This document shows, piece after piece, positions 27,134-35,270 of a DNA stretch of 64,000 nt. The translations under genes were made by a program, and so were the position numbers. Source of the DNA: Thorsellia kenyensis (GTDB lineage: Bacteria > Pseudomonadota > Gammaproteobacteria > Enterobacterales > Thorselliaceae). Location of the stretch: the NCBI RefSeq assembly GCF_042432445.1, contig NZ_JBHLXE010000076.1:1-64000 (forward strand). Direction: 5' to 3'. Numbering within the stretch: position 1 is the stretch's first letter; every line of letters starts with the position of its first letter. The notes below the pieces were generated by a model. It did not search any database. It had not been told where the DNA came from and worked only from the letters and a program-made list of their open reading frames with translations.

Positions 27134-28210
27134 TTACTTCTTAACACCTAAATTTACACCTAATCTTTCACCTTGGTAGGAACCATCTTTAACTTGTTGC
27201 CACCAATCTTGATTTTCTAGATACCAGATAACTGTTTTTTTAATACCAGATTCAAATGTTTCTTTTGGTTTCCAGCCTAGTTCTTTATCAATTTTGCTGG
27301 CATCTATGGCATATCTCACGTCATGGCCAGGTCTATCTGTAACAAAGGTAATTAAGTCTTCATATTTTTGTATTTTACTTGGTTTGTTAGGAACAAGTTC
27401 TTCTAAGAGTGAACAAATTGTTTTAACCACATCAATATTCTTGCGTTCATTATGCCCACCGATATTATATGTTTCTCCTACTTTACCTTTTGATATCACG
27501 GTATAAAGAGCGGCAGCATGATCATCTACATATAGCCAATCTCGTATTTGACCACCATCACCATAGACCGGCAAAGATTTTCCCTCAAGCGCATTAAGGA
27601 TCATAAGAGGAATTAGTTTTTCTGGGAAATGAAAGGGCCCGTAATTATTTGAGCAGTTAGTTACCAGTGTAGGTAAACCATAAGTTCTGTGCCAAGCTCT
27701 AACAAGGTGATCGCTTGCTGCTTTTGATGCAGAATAAGGACTACTTGGTGCGTAAGGGGTAGTTTCTGTGAAAAAATCATCCGTACCATGCAGATCGCCA
27801 AAAACTTCATCGGTTGAGATATGATGAAAACGGAAAAGGGCTTTCTTTTCATTACTTAAAGACTGATAAAAGTGGCGAGTTGCTTCAAGGAGCGTATAGG
27901 TGCCAACTATGTTTGTTTCAATAAAGGCAGAAGGGCCATCAATTGATCTATCAACATGGCTCTCAGCGGCTAAGTGCATTACTGCATCGGGTTGATAATT
28001 ATTAAAAACGTTTTGAATTGCCGTATAATCACATATATCAGCTTGGACAAAAGTAAATCTCTCATTATTTTCAAATTGCTTTAGTGAATTTAAATTGCCT
28101 GCATAAGTTAATTTATCAAGGACTAAGACACTATCATTGGTAGAATCGATGATATGGCGTACAACAGCTGAACCTATAAATCCAGCACCACCAGTTACAA
28201 TAATTTTCAT
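27134..28210 (-). CDS. rfbB: dTDP-glucose 4,6-dehydratase
   Basis: An extended SDR enzyme (358 residues) converting dTDP-glucose to dTDP-4-keto-6-deoxyglucose. The NAD-binding motif TGGAGFIGSAVVRHI is at the N-terminus and the catalytic YxxxK in YSASKAASDH, with HISTDEVFGDL containing the Thr-Asp-Glu of the dehydratase active site. I start at the ATG at 28210, with GAGGAT about 5 nt upstream; an upstream TTG adds four residues without support. With RfbA it gives the common precursor for rhamnose and several amino-sugars. The further enzymes are absent from this window. Confidence 0.94.
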   Translation of the reverse strand: MKIIVTGGAGFIGSAVVRHIIDSTNDSVLVLDKLTYAGNLNSLKQFENNERFTFVQADICDYTAIQNVFNNYQPDAVMHLAAESHVDRSIDGPSAFIETNIVGTYTLLEATRHFYQSLSNEKKALFRFHHISTDEVFGDLHGTDDFFTETTPYAPSSPYSASKAASDHLVRAWHRTYGLPTLVTNCSNNYGPFHFPEKLIPLMILNALEGKSLPVYGDGGQIRDWLYVDDHAAALYTVISKGKVGETYNIGGHNERKNIDVVKTICSLLEELVPNKPSKIQKYEDLITFVTDRPGHDVRYAIDASKIDKELGWKPKETFESGIKKTVIWYLENQDWWQQVKDGSYQGERLGVNLGVKK

Positions 28211-28325
28211 AAGGATCCTCAAATTGGAAGAATAAAGATGTTAATAGATTGTTTAATTCTACCATAAATTAAATCAACAGTTAACTTTACTCTTATCTAT
28301 AATTAGGCGATTAGCTGGAGTTAAA

Positions 28326-29234
28326 CTATTCATTTTTTTCATTGAATCGATCATATTCAAATTGTGCAGTTGCAATCCACGCACTCGTATAAAGAGTTAA
28401 AATGGCAAACAAATAAAAAAACATCATTAAAGTAAGTAATGAACCAAAAACCGCTGCCGATGGAGAGCTACTCAAGATAGGAAGAAATTTTGACATTCCG
28501 TATTTAATGATTTCAAATCCAACTGCGGCTAGCACGGCTCCACGTAAAAGTAGTTTTTTTGATGGACGTCTTGAGGGTAAGGAGATAAATACCCACATAA
28601 AAACTAAATAGTTAGCTGTGAGTGAAATTGTCAGGGTAAATAATCTTACAATATACTGCAGAAACATACTGTTTTCTAATGCCAAAAGTTCAACCAAGAG
28701 ATATTGTTTCGAGATCGCAAATGAACTGATTAAAATTGTGATGATAATTGCAAAAACGAGTCCAACTAAGCTGATAAAATCCAAAAGGTATTGTTTTAAA
28801 AAAGAGTGTTTTACCTCGTCATCACCTGCAATTTCCTCGGATGTCTGAAAACGTATGGCTTTTCTTAAGTTCGTCATCCATCCTACGCTAGAATAAAATG
28901 CAATCACAAGCCCCATGATCCCAACAGATGTTCTTTGATTAATGGCTGTATCTATAATGTTTTTAAGTGTGTTAGCTAAATTTTCATCCCCAATGTTGCT
29001 GACTATTTTTTCTTGTATTTGTTGGAGATATTCAGGGTTATTGATTAAAAAACTTCCCAAGCCCGCAAAAGAAATCATAAGGACGGGAATTAATGACAGG
29101 AATGAGAAAAAACTGATCCCTGCACTGAGTTGTAAGCCCATCCTAGAATCAAAGCGTTTAAAGGCAGTGATATGATGTTTTAAAGGCGGAAAATTCAAAA
29201 TCATTCTAATAATTTTTTTAAAAATTTGAAGCAT
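28326..29234 (-). CDS. yihY: YihY/BrkB-family inner-membrane protein
   Basis: A 302-residue protein of the YihY (UPF0761, formerly 'ribonuclease BN') family with about six transmembrane helices. Family-typical stretches are GLQLSAGISFFSFLSLIPVL near the N-terminus, the SSVGWMTNLRKAIRFQT loop, and SSPSAAVFGSLLTLMMFFYLF near the C-terminus. The biochemical function is not established; some relatives are linked to antimicrobial or serum resistance. It is a single gene, with long gaps on one side (about 345 bp) and rfbB on the other. Confidence 0.87.
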   Translation of the reverse strand: MLQIFKKIIRMILNFPPLKHHITAFKRFDSRMGLQLSAGISFFSFLSLIPVLMISFAGLGSFLINNPEYLQQIQEKIVSNIGDENLANTLKNIIDTAINQRTSVGIMGLVIAFYSSVGWMTNLRKAIRFQTSEEIAGDDEVKHSFLKQYLLDFISLVGLVFAIIITILISSFAISKQYLLVELLALENSMFLQYIVRLFTLTISLTANYLVFMWVFISLPSRRPSKKLLLRGAVLAAVGFEIIKYGMSKFLPILSSSPSAAVFGSLLTLMMFFYLFAILTLYTSAWIATAQFEYDRFNEKNE

Positions 29235-29579
29235 AACTGAGCAAACCCTTTGCTGTAAAAGAAAACAAACACAAGTCTAACATGTAAAACACGGAATAAA
29301 ATAATATTTACAAGTAAATAATTATTATTAAAAGATCAACGACTATATTTTAAAATACTTATAAGGGATAAATGCCAATACGGCATTAGTTGTTAAGCTA
29401 TTTCATCACTTATTGACATATAATTCAAATATCGCTACAAGTCACTTTAAATCTCAGATGAGAATATCCGCTTGAAAATTGACCTTATAATTAAACAAGT
29501 TGATTAGTATTATGAAGTTCATTTAGCCATCGGTCATCTGAATGAAGAGGCTTCTGTCCTAGAAAGTTTATCTTACAAA
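29235..29579. other. 345-bp intergenic region upstream of yihY
   Basis: AT-rich, no open frame of note. A small inverted repeat AATGCC-AATAC-GGCATT lies at 29371-29387. It presumably carries the yihY promoter, but I cannot pick a convincing -35/-10 pair. Confidence 0.35.
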
Positions 29580-30146
29580 TTATGCCTCATTTCTGCCACT
29601 ATTCCCCTGACTGAATTCATTTTTTAGTAAAGAATATATTTTATGATCAATAAATATGCCATTCACTAACTCATTTTCTCTGGCAATGCCTTCAAATTTA
29701 AATGCAAATTTTAACGGGATAGATTCACTTTTATTGTTGCCAACAGCACATCGAATCACTACTTTATTAAGCATTAACTCATAAAATCCTCTTTGGAGTA
29801 GAAAGTTTACTGCAAATTTCACAAATCCTTTCCCTTGGTATTTTTCACTGATCCAATAACCTACATAACCAATTTTATTTTGTTTATCAATTTTGTTAAA
29901 AGATACTGTACCAATAGGCTTCATATCAAACAGTATAATATAAGTTTCAGCTGTACCTTCTTCCATCTCTTTTATAGCGTTTTTAATAAAATATTCTGAA
30001 TCTTTAATATGAGTTACATAGTTAGGCCATGCTAACCAGACAGACAAATACTCTCTGTTATCTGATATGAGTGAAAAAAGATCTGTGGCAAATTTTAAGT
30101 CTGGTTTTGCCAGGTTTAATTGTTGAAATTCACTATTATTCATCAT
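29580..30146 (-). CDS. RimL-like GNAT acetyltransferase
   Basis: A 188-residue N-acetyltransferase. The GNAT motif A region is visible in GYVGYWISEKYQGKGFVKFA, with the Q/R-x-x-G-x-G/A acetyl-CoA loop as YQGKGF, and the C-terminal motif as KVVIRCAVGNNKSESIPLK. It resembles ribosomal-protein-serine acetyltransferases (RimL/RimJ type), but the substrate cannot be told. Double ATG start, preceded by AGGG about 8 nt upstream. It stands alone, flanked on one side by a degenerate non-coding stretch. Confidence 0.85.
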   Translation of the reverse strand: MMNNSEFQQLNLAKPDLKFATDLFSLISDNREYLSVWLAWPNYVTHIKDSEYFIKNAIKEMEEGTAETYIILFDMKPIGTVSFNKIDKQNKIGYVGYWISEKYQGKGFVKFAVNFLLQRGFYELMLNKVVIRCAVGNNKSESIPLKFAFKFEGIARENELVNGIFIDHKIYSLLKNEFSQGNSGRNEA

Positions 30147-30264
30147 ATTGTTGCCCTATTAAATAATTATATGTTCATTTAAAAAGAGTTGTAGGCTGAA
30201 AGCTATTAGCATTGCCGATTTTTTGTAGGATGACTGCTCACCAGTCTATTGTGCGACTCTTTGC

Positions 30265-30292
30265 TCAAGAATCTATGATCAAGAATCTATGA
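30265..30292. repeat. 14-bp tandem duplication
   Basis: TCAAGAATCTATGA occurs twice head to tail at 30265-30278 and 30279-30292. Perfect copies in non-coding DNA suggest recent replication slippage. Confidence 0.9.
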
Positions 30293-30371
30293 TCAGAAAC
30301 GATGAGCACCACCAATTTTAAATCTCTTATCCCTTTGTGTTGGATGTGAATGCCATATTGAGGTCGCTATC

Positions 30372-30491
30372 ATGTTCTTTATCGCAAATAGGGCAAATCC
30401 AGCAAAATCTATGCAAGGGCATCAAAGCCATCTTATGATTGAAGCAATGGCACGTGTTAGAAGTGAAGCTGGGCTTTTACAATATGTTTAG
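30372..30491 (+). pseudogene. Possible gene remnant, 39-residue open fragment
   Basis: The fragment starts MFFIANRANP, contains IEAMARVRSEAGLLQYV and stops with TAG. In the same frame it stays open back to about 30307 (segment with CVGCECHIEVA). The composition looks like a folded protein rather than random AT-rich translation, but there is no ribosome-binding site and I cannot assign a family. Low confidence. Confidence 0.25.
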
Positions 30492-30525
30492 CGAGTTGCG
30501 AAACTTTGCTGGTCAAATTTTAATA

Positions 30526-30564
30526 AAACTATGCCAACAAACTATGCCAACAAACTATGCTAAG
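30526..30564. repeat. Three 13-bp tandem units (AAACTATGCCAAC)
   Basis: AAACTATGCCAAC at 30526-30538 and 30539-30551, then AAACTATGCTAAG at 30552-30564. Thirteen base pairs is not a multiple of three, so this array would shift any reading frame crossing it. Confidence 0.9.
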
Positions 30565-30706
30565 ACTCTCTCGGAATTTTTCAAGAGAGTAATTTAAAAT
30601 TTAAAGTAAGGCCAAGTGATTACTTTAATGACTGCATTGGATCTTTAAAATGGGCTATGGCTATAAGAAATTCAAGCTAAACTATAACTATAATTAACGA
30701 ATGAAC

Positions 30707-30728
30707 AGGTGGTCTTAACAGGCCACCT
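30707..30728 (-). terminator. Terminator-like hairpin after trpCF
   Basis: AGGTGGTC (30707-30714) pairs with GGCCACCT (30721-30728), eight pairs with one G-U, and a 6-nt loop, about 50 bp past the trpCF stop. The tail on the minus strand (GTTCATTCGTT) is only moderately T-rich. Confidence 0.5.
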
Positions 30729-30778
30729 TGAAATAAAAGCGGTATATAGAAAACGTAAATTATAGTATCAGTATTTGC

Positions 30779-32173
30779 CTAATAGTTACGTAAATTTATA
30801 AATGCATGGTTTATTTTTTCTGCAGATTTTATTGCTGGCGTACTTTCAACCCCGGAATTAAAATCTAGCCCACCACAATTAAAATTAGCAGCTTCTTTGC
30901 AGTTATCAGGAGTCAGACCGCCAGCTAATAAAATATTTGAAAAATCCTCATGACGATGATCACTAAATACCGACCAATCAAAAGTCTTACCTGTTCCTCC
31001 TGGACCATGATCAAAAACATAATTATCGATATTAACCCAATCTCGTGAGGGTAATTTTTTCTCAATACTTAGGGCTTTCCATATTTGACATGCTGCAGGC
31101 AATTTTTTTCTTAGCATATTGACATACGCTTGATTTTCCTGCCCGTGAAGTTGAATCGCTGATAAATTTAACTCGTCGGCTATAGATGCGATATGATCAA
31201 TATTATCGTTTCTAAAAACACCAACATAATCTAAGGGTGCACCGAGCATGATATTTTTTGCTTGAGTCACAGAAATATGCCGAGGGGTGTTTTGAACAAA
31301 TATCAATCCACCGTAAATTGCACCAGCATCATAGGCTGCTTTCGCATCTTGTGCTCGAGTGAGTCCACAAATTTTATTACGTCCAAAAAGAATTTTTTTG
31401 ATCTCTTTTTCTAAATTATCTTCAGCCATGAGGGCGCTACCTATAAGAAAACCATCAACATAGTTGCTAAGACGTCTCACATCAGGGTATTGGCGTATTC
31501 CAGACTCACTGATGATAATGGTATCTTCGGGTATTTTAGGTGCTAAATTTAGTGTGGTTTGAAGATTAACGCTAAGATCACGTAAATCTCGATTATTAAT
31601 ACCAATGACTTTAGCACCAAGTTCAATGGCTCTTTGTAGTTCAATTTCATTACTGACTTCGGTTAGAATGCCCATATCAAGTTCATGAGCTACAGCTGAA
31701 AGTGATTTATATTGATCATCATTAAGAACCGACAACATCAACAAAATAGCATCAGCTTGATGGTGCCTAGCAAGTTTTATTTGATATTCGTCAATAATAA
31801 AATCTTTACATAAAATGGGTTGGTGTACAAGGGCGCTGACTTTAGGTAGATAAGAAAAATCCCCTTGGAAATAAGGTTCATCAGTTAAAACAGATATGGC
31901 TGCTGCATAATGTTTATAAATAGTAGCTATAGCTTCAATGTCAAAAGTAGGTCTTATCACGCCTTTAGAGGGCGAAGCTTTCTTGCATTCCAAGATAAAC
32001 TGACATTGAGTCTTAGTAAATGCTTGATAAAAACTTCTGGTGGACTGAGTTAAAAGGCTATTAAAAGAATCGAGTGGAAATGTTTCTTTTTTATGCATAA
32101 TCCAGGAGATTTTATCAGTTAAGATTTTTTCAAGTACCGTCTGTTTTAATTCTTGTGGAATAGAATAAGCCAT
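30779..32173 (-). CDS. trpCF: Bifunctional indole-3-glycerol-phosphate synthase / PRA isomerase
   Basis: A 464-residue fusion, the enterobacterial TrpC layout. The N-terminal IGPS barrel (about 1-258) has ILECKKASPSKG with its catalytic lysine, LCKDFIIDEYQ and IGINNRDLRDL. The C-terminal PRA isomerase barrel starts at KICGLTRAQDAKAAYDAGA, with its catalytic cysteine in that motif, and continues to LAGGLTPDNC. It carries out two consecutive steps of tryptophan synthesis. AAGGAG lies 7 nt before the ATG. No trpE, D, B or A is next to it; the neighbours are a GNAT gene and an unrelated permease, so this copy is detached from an operon. No TrpR operator is evident upstream. Confidence 0.95.
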   Translation of the reverse strand: MAYSIPQELKQTVLEKILTDKISWIMHKKETFPLDSFNSLLTQSTRSFYQAFTKTQCQFILECKKASPSKGVIRPTFDIEAIATIYKHYAAAISVLTDEPYFQGDFSYLPKVSALVHQPILCKDFIIDEYQIKLARHHQADAILLMLSVLNDDQYKSLSAVAHELDMGILTEVSNEIELQRAIELGAKVIGINNRDLRDLSVNLQTTLNLAPKIPEDTIIISESGIRQYPDVRRLSNYVDGFLIGSALMAEDNLEKEIKKILFGRNKICGLTRAQDAKAAYDAGAIYGGLIFVQNTPRHISVTQAKNIMLGAPLDYVGVFRNDNIDHIASIADELNLSAIQLHGQENQAYVNMLRKKLPAACQIWKALSIEKKLPSRDWVNIDNYVFDHGPGGTGKTFDWSVFSDHRHEDFSNILLAGGLTPDNCKEAANFNCGGLDFNSGVESTPAIKSAEKINHAFINLRNY

Positions 32174-32270
32174 CGCGTGCTCCTTGTTAATTCATATAGT
32201 GCGTTAATTAAAAATTGAATAGGGCATAAACTAAAAATCGTTATTTGTTATATAATTATAATAATTAGAG

Positions 32271-33065
32271 TCATTGCATAAATTGTACATAATTGCTATA
32301 CAAAAGTTTACCGCTGATGGCAAATGAAACTATCACTAACATCGGACGAATAATTTTTTGCCCCTTAGAAATCACTAATCTTGCGCCGATATTTGCTCCG
32401 ATAATTTGACCTACAAGCATAATTATACCAAGAGGCCACAAGATATTACCTGTCAAACTGAAGAACAATAAGCTGGCAAAATTTGAAGTGAAATTCATGA
32501 CCTTGGCGTGTGCGGTAGCATTAACAAGATTAAAACCCATCAAGGTTACAAATGCCAAAGCAAAAAAAGAACCTGTAGCTGGGCCAAAAAAACCATCATA
32601 AAAACCAATGAGTCCTGTAAAAGCTCCCATTGTAAAATAACCTATCTTTGCAGGTCTAGTCTCTTGCCCCAATTTGGGAGAAAATAAAAAATAGAAACCT
32701 ATAATGAAAATCATGACAGGTAATAAAAGTTGCAATACTTGGGCAGATATAAACTGGATAAGAGACGCACCGAAAACTGCGCCACAAAAAGTAGTCGCAA
32801 TAAGTGTTTTACAACGGTTTAAATCGACTATTTTTTTTCTAATAAAATATAAGCTAGCCGAAAAAGATCCCCCTACAGCTTGTAATTTGTTGGTCGCAAG
32901 TGCTTCAACCGGGGTCATACCAGGAACAGTCAAAAGAATTGGAATTGTTATCAATCCCCCACCTCCAGCAATAGAATCTATAAATCCTGCTATTAGAGCA
33001 ACAGCAAATAAAATTAACAAGAGGCTGGGACCATATAGGGTGAAAAAATCTGCTAGATATTCCAT
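32271..33065 (-). CDS. TauE/SafE-family membrane permease
   Basis: A 264-residue membrane protein with seven or eight hydrophobic segments and the repeated family motif: GFIDSIAGGGGLITIP in the first half and GFYDGFFGPATGSFF in the second. The family exports or imports sulfur-containing or organic anions; this branch resembles E. coli YfcA. The substrate cannot be told from sequence. It is transcribed with the EamA gene 8 bp upstream (AAGG before the ATG), so the two probably form one unit with trpCF about 100 bp further on. Confidence 0.87.
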   Translation of the reverse strand: MEYLADFFTLYGPSLLLILFAVALIAGFIDSIAGGGGLITIPILLTVPGMTPVEALATNKLQAVGGSFSASLYFIRKKIVDLNRCKTLIATTFCGAVFGASLIQFISAQVLQLLLPVMIFIIGFYFLFSPKLGQETRPAKIGYFTMGAFTGLIGFYDGFFGPATGSFFALAFVTLMGFNLVNATAHAKVMNFTSNFASLLFFSLTGNILWPLGIIMLVGQIIGANIGARLVISKGQKIIRPMLVIVSFAISGKLLYSNYVQFMQ

Positions 33066-33073
33066 AGTATGCC

Positions 33074-33955
33074 TTAAGAAGTAAATTTTTTATTAGAAAA
33101 ATAAATATTCAAAGAGAGACCAGTCATTATTAATAGTGCAGCTAATCCTTCATATAGGTGCAATCTTTCATTTAGTATTAAAAAAGCGGAAAGCATGCCA
33201 AAAACAGGTACTAATAAAGAAAGTGGGGAGACAACAGTCGTACCATGCTTATACATAAGCCAGAACCAGAGACTAAATCCTAACAAGGTATTTCCAATCG
33301 ATTGCCAAAGTATACTAGCCCAAGCATAAAAAGGCGCTTTAGAGATACTATCAATAATTGCATCTATCCCATCGAGAAAAAGTGACATGAATGATAGTGG
33401 AATGGATGAATAGAGGCTACCCCATATAAGGAAGTTCATCATTTTGACTTTCCCTACTTTTCTAGCAACGATATTACTACATGCCCAGGAAAAGGATGCA
33501 ATTAAACATAAACCTAATCCAATTATTGTGATATTGCCGACGTTATTTTGAATCCCTGACATTGCAATCAATATAAATCCAATAATACAAATAGTAATTG
33601 AGATTAATTGATATTTATTTGGAACATCTTTAAATATAATAAATGAGAGGAATAAAGAAAAAAATATTTGCGATTGCATTAATAAAGAGGCAATGCCTGG
33701 GGATATGTAGCCTTGAAGGGCGAAAAATAAAATACCAAATTGACCAAAACCTAAGAAAAAGCCATTAAGCATTAGATACTTAACAGGAATGTCAGGTTTT
33801 TTAAAGAAAAAAGCCCAAGGTAAAAATGTCAGTATAAATCTGAGTGCAGCAAATAGAAATGGTGGGAAATATTGTAGACCATAGTGAATGACAACAAAAT
33901 TTGTGCCCCAAATGCAGGTGACCAAAACAGCAATTAAAATATCTCTAACTGGCAT
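33074..33955 (-). CDS. EamA/DMT-family transporter
   Basis: A 293-residue drug/metabolite transporter with ten predicted transmembrane helices in two EamA repeats (first from ILIAVLVTCIWGTNFVVI, second from LCLIASFSWACSNIVAR). It resembles YdcZ/RhaT-EamA type exporters of amino-acid metabolites (E. coli EamA exports O-acetylserine and cysteine). I use the ATG at 33955, with GGGAG 6 nt upstream, rather than the in-frame TTG at 33967. Eight bp separate it from the downstream TauE-type gene. Substrate unknown. Confidence 0.86.
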   Translation of the reverse strand: MPVRDILIAVLVTCIWGTNFVVIHYGLQYFPPFLFAALRFILTFLPWAFFFKKPDIPVKYLMLNGFFLGFGQFGILFFALQGYISPGIASLLMQSQIFFSLFLSFIIFKDVPNKYQLISITICIIGFILIAMSGIQNNVGNITIIGLGLCLIASFSWACSNIVARKVGKVKMMNFLIWGSLYSSIPLSFMSLFLDGIDAIIDSISKAPFYAWASILWQSIGNTLLGFSLWFWLMYKHGTTVVSPLSLLVPVFGMLSAFLILNERLHLYEGLAALLIMTGLSLNIYFSNKKFTS

Positions 33956-34075
33956 AGCATCTCCCAAATCTGACTATGAGTAATGTCAATTATTATAAAT
34001 GAGAGTATTTATTGATAAGTTGATAGATAAATAAATACAAGTCACTCGCACGGAAAGTCATAGAACCTTAGGAAA

Positions 34076-34111
34076 ATTAACCCATAATACTAAGCTATAT
34101 TATGGGTTAAT
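34076..34111 (-). terminator. Terminator after aroC
   Basis: ATTAACCCATAATA (34076-34089) and TATTATGGGTTAAT (34098-34111) form a perfect 14-bp stem with an 8-nt loop, about 42 bp past the aroC stop. On the minus strand the stem is followed by TTTCC, a short T tail. Confidence 0.75.
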
Positions 34112-34152
34112 TCTATTGTAAAAATTAATAAGAATAAGAATGTAAGTATGAT

Positions 34153-35241
34153 CTATTTTAGAATAGGTACAGTCGTTTTAACATCTGCGTTTTGGCCTCT
34201 ATGTCTTAAAAAATGATCCATTAATACAATCGCCATCATTGCTTCTGCAATGGGTACAGCTCTTATCCCAACACAGGGATCGTGTCGTCCTTTAGTTATG
34301 ATTGGGGATGAGTCGCCAAATTTATTAATCGTTTGTCCTGGTGTAGTTATACTTGATGTTGGCTTTAATGCTATATGCGCATCTATAGACTGGCCTGTAC
34401 TTATGCCACCTAAAATCCCTCCTGCGTAGTTGCTTAAAAAACCATTAGGGGTCATAGTGTCTCTATGTGTACTGCCTCTTTGATTTACAACTGAAAATCC
34501 TGCACCAATTTCTACTCCTTTGACTGCATTAATGCTCATTAGGGCGTGTGCAAGATCTGCATCTAATCTATCAAAAACAGGTTCGCCAAGGCCAACAGGA
34601 ATATTTTCAGCCACAATACTGACTTTTGCACCAACTGAATCACCAGATTTTTTTAGTTCTCGAAGTAAGGCGTCTAAATCATCAAATTTAGCTGGATCGG
34701 GACAAAAAAAAGCATTTTCTTCGACATAATCCCAATTTTTCAAGTCGCACTTTACATCTCCCATCTGAGATAGAAAACCTCTTACCGTCGTACCAAATTT
34801 TTCAAATAAGTATTTTTTAGCGATGGCGCCTGCGGCAACACGCATAGCTGTTTCACGTGCAGATGATCTACCACCGCCACGATAATCTCTTAGGCCATAT
34901 TTTTGTTCATAAGTGTAATCCGCATGTCCTGGTCTAAAAAGATCCTTGATGGTGCTATAATCTTGTGAACGTTGGTCGGTATTCTCAATTAGAAGACCGA
35001 TGCTTGTTCCTGTCGTTACACCTTCAAAAACACCTGAAAGAATTTTAATTTCATCAGCTTCACGTCTTTGAGTTGTATACTTAGAGGTTCCTGGTTTACG
35101 TCTATCAAGATCAATCTGAATATCAGCTGCACAAAGTTTTAGACCTGGAGGTACGCCATCGATAATACAACCTAATGCTAAGCCATGCGATTCACCAAAA
35201 GTGGTTACTCTAAAGTGTTGTCCTATGCTATTACCGGCCAT
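34153..35241 (-). CDS. aroC: Chorismate synthase
   Basis: A 362-residue enzyme making chorismate from 5-enolpyruvylshikimate 3-phosphate with reduced FMN as cofactor; last step of the shikimate pathway. All three family signatures are visible: GESHGLALGCIIDGVPPG at the N-terminus, RPGHADYTYEQKYG..YRGGGRSSARET in the middle and the C-terminal GRHDPCVGIRAVPIAEAM. AAGGA lies 7-8 nt before the ATG. It lies 29 bp downstream of manA on the same strand and ends at a strong terminator. The product feeds tryptophan (TrpCF nearby) as well as phenylalanine, tyrosine and folate. Confidence 0.97.
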   Translation of the reverse strand: MAGNSIGQHFRVTTFGESHGLALGCIIDGVPPGLKLCAADIQIDLDRRKPGTSKYTTQRREADEIKILSGVFEGVTTGTSIGLLIENTDQRSQDYSTIKDLFRPGHADYTYEQKYGLRDYRGGGRSSARETAMRVAAGAIAKKYLFEKFGTTVRGFLSQMGDVKCDLKNWDYVEENAFFCPDPAKFDDLDALLRELKKSGDSVGAKVSIVAENIPVGLGEPVFDRLDADLAHALMSINAVKGVEIGAGFSVVNQRGSTHRDTMTPNGFLSNYAGGILGGISTGQSIDAHIALKPTSSITTPGQTINKFGDSSPIITKGRHDPCVGIRAVPIAEAMMAIVLMDHFLRHRGQNADVKTTVPILK

Positions 35242-35270
35242 GCAAATTCCTTAATAAAATATGAGTAAAG

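Larger units (their letters stand above)
30147..30778. other. 632-bp degenerate intergenic region
   Basis: It contains two short tandem duplications, an open fragment with protein-like composition, an inverted repeat ACTCTCT/AGAGAGT (30565-30590) and the trpCF terminator. Reading frames break repeatedly in all registers. It looks like a decaying former gene or genes; I do not recognise the parent. Confidence 0.45.
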
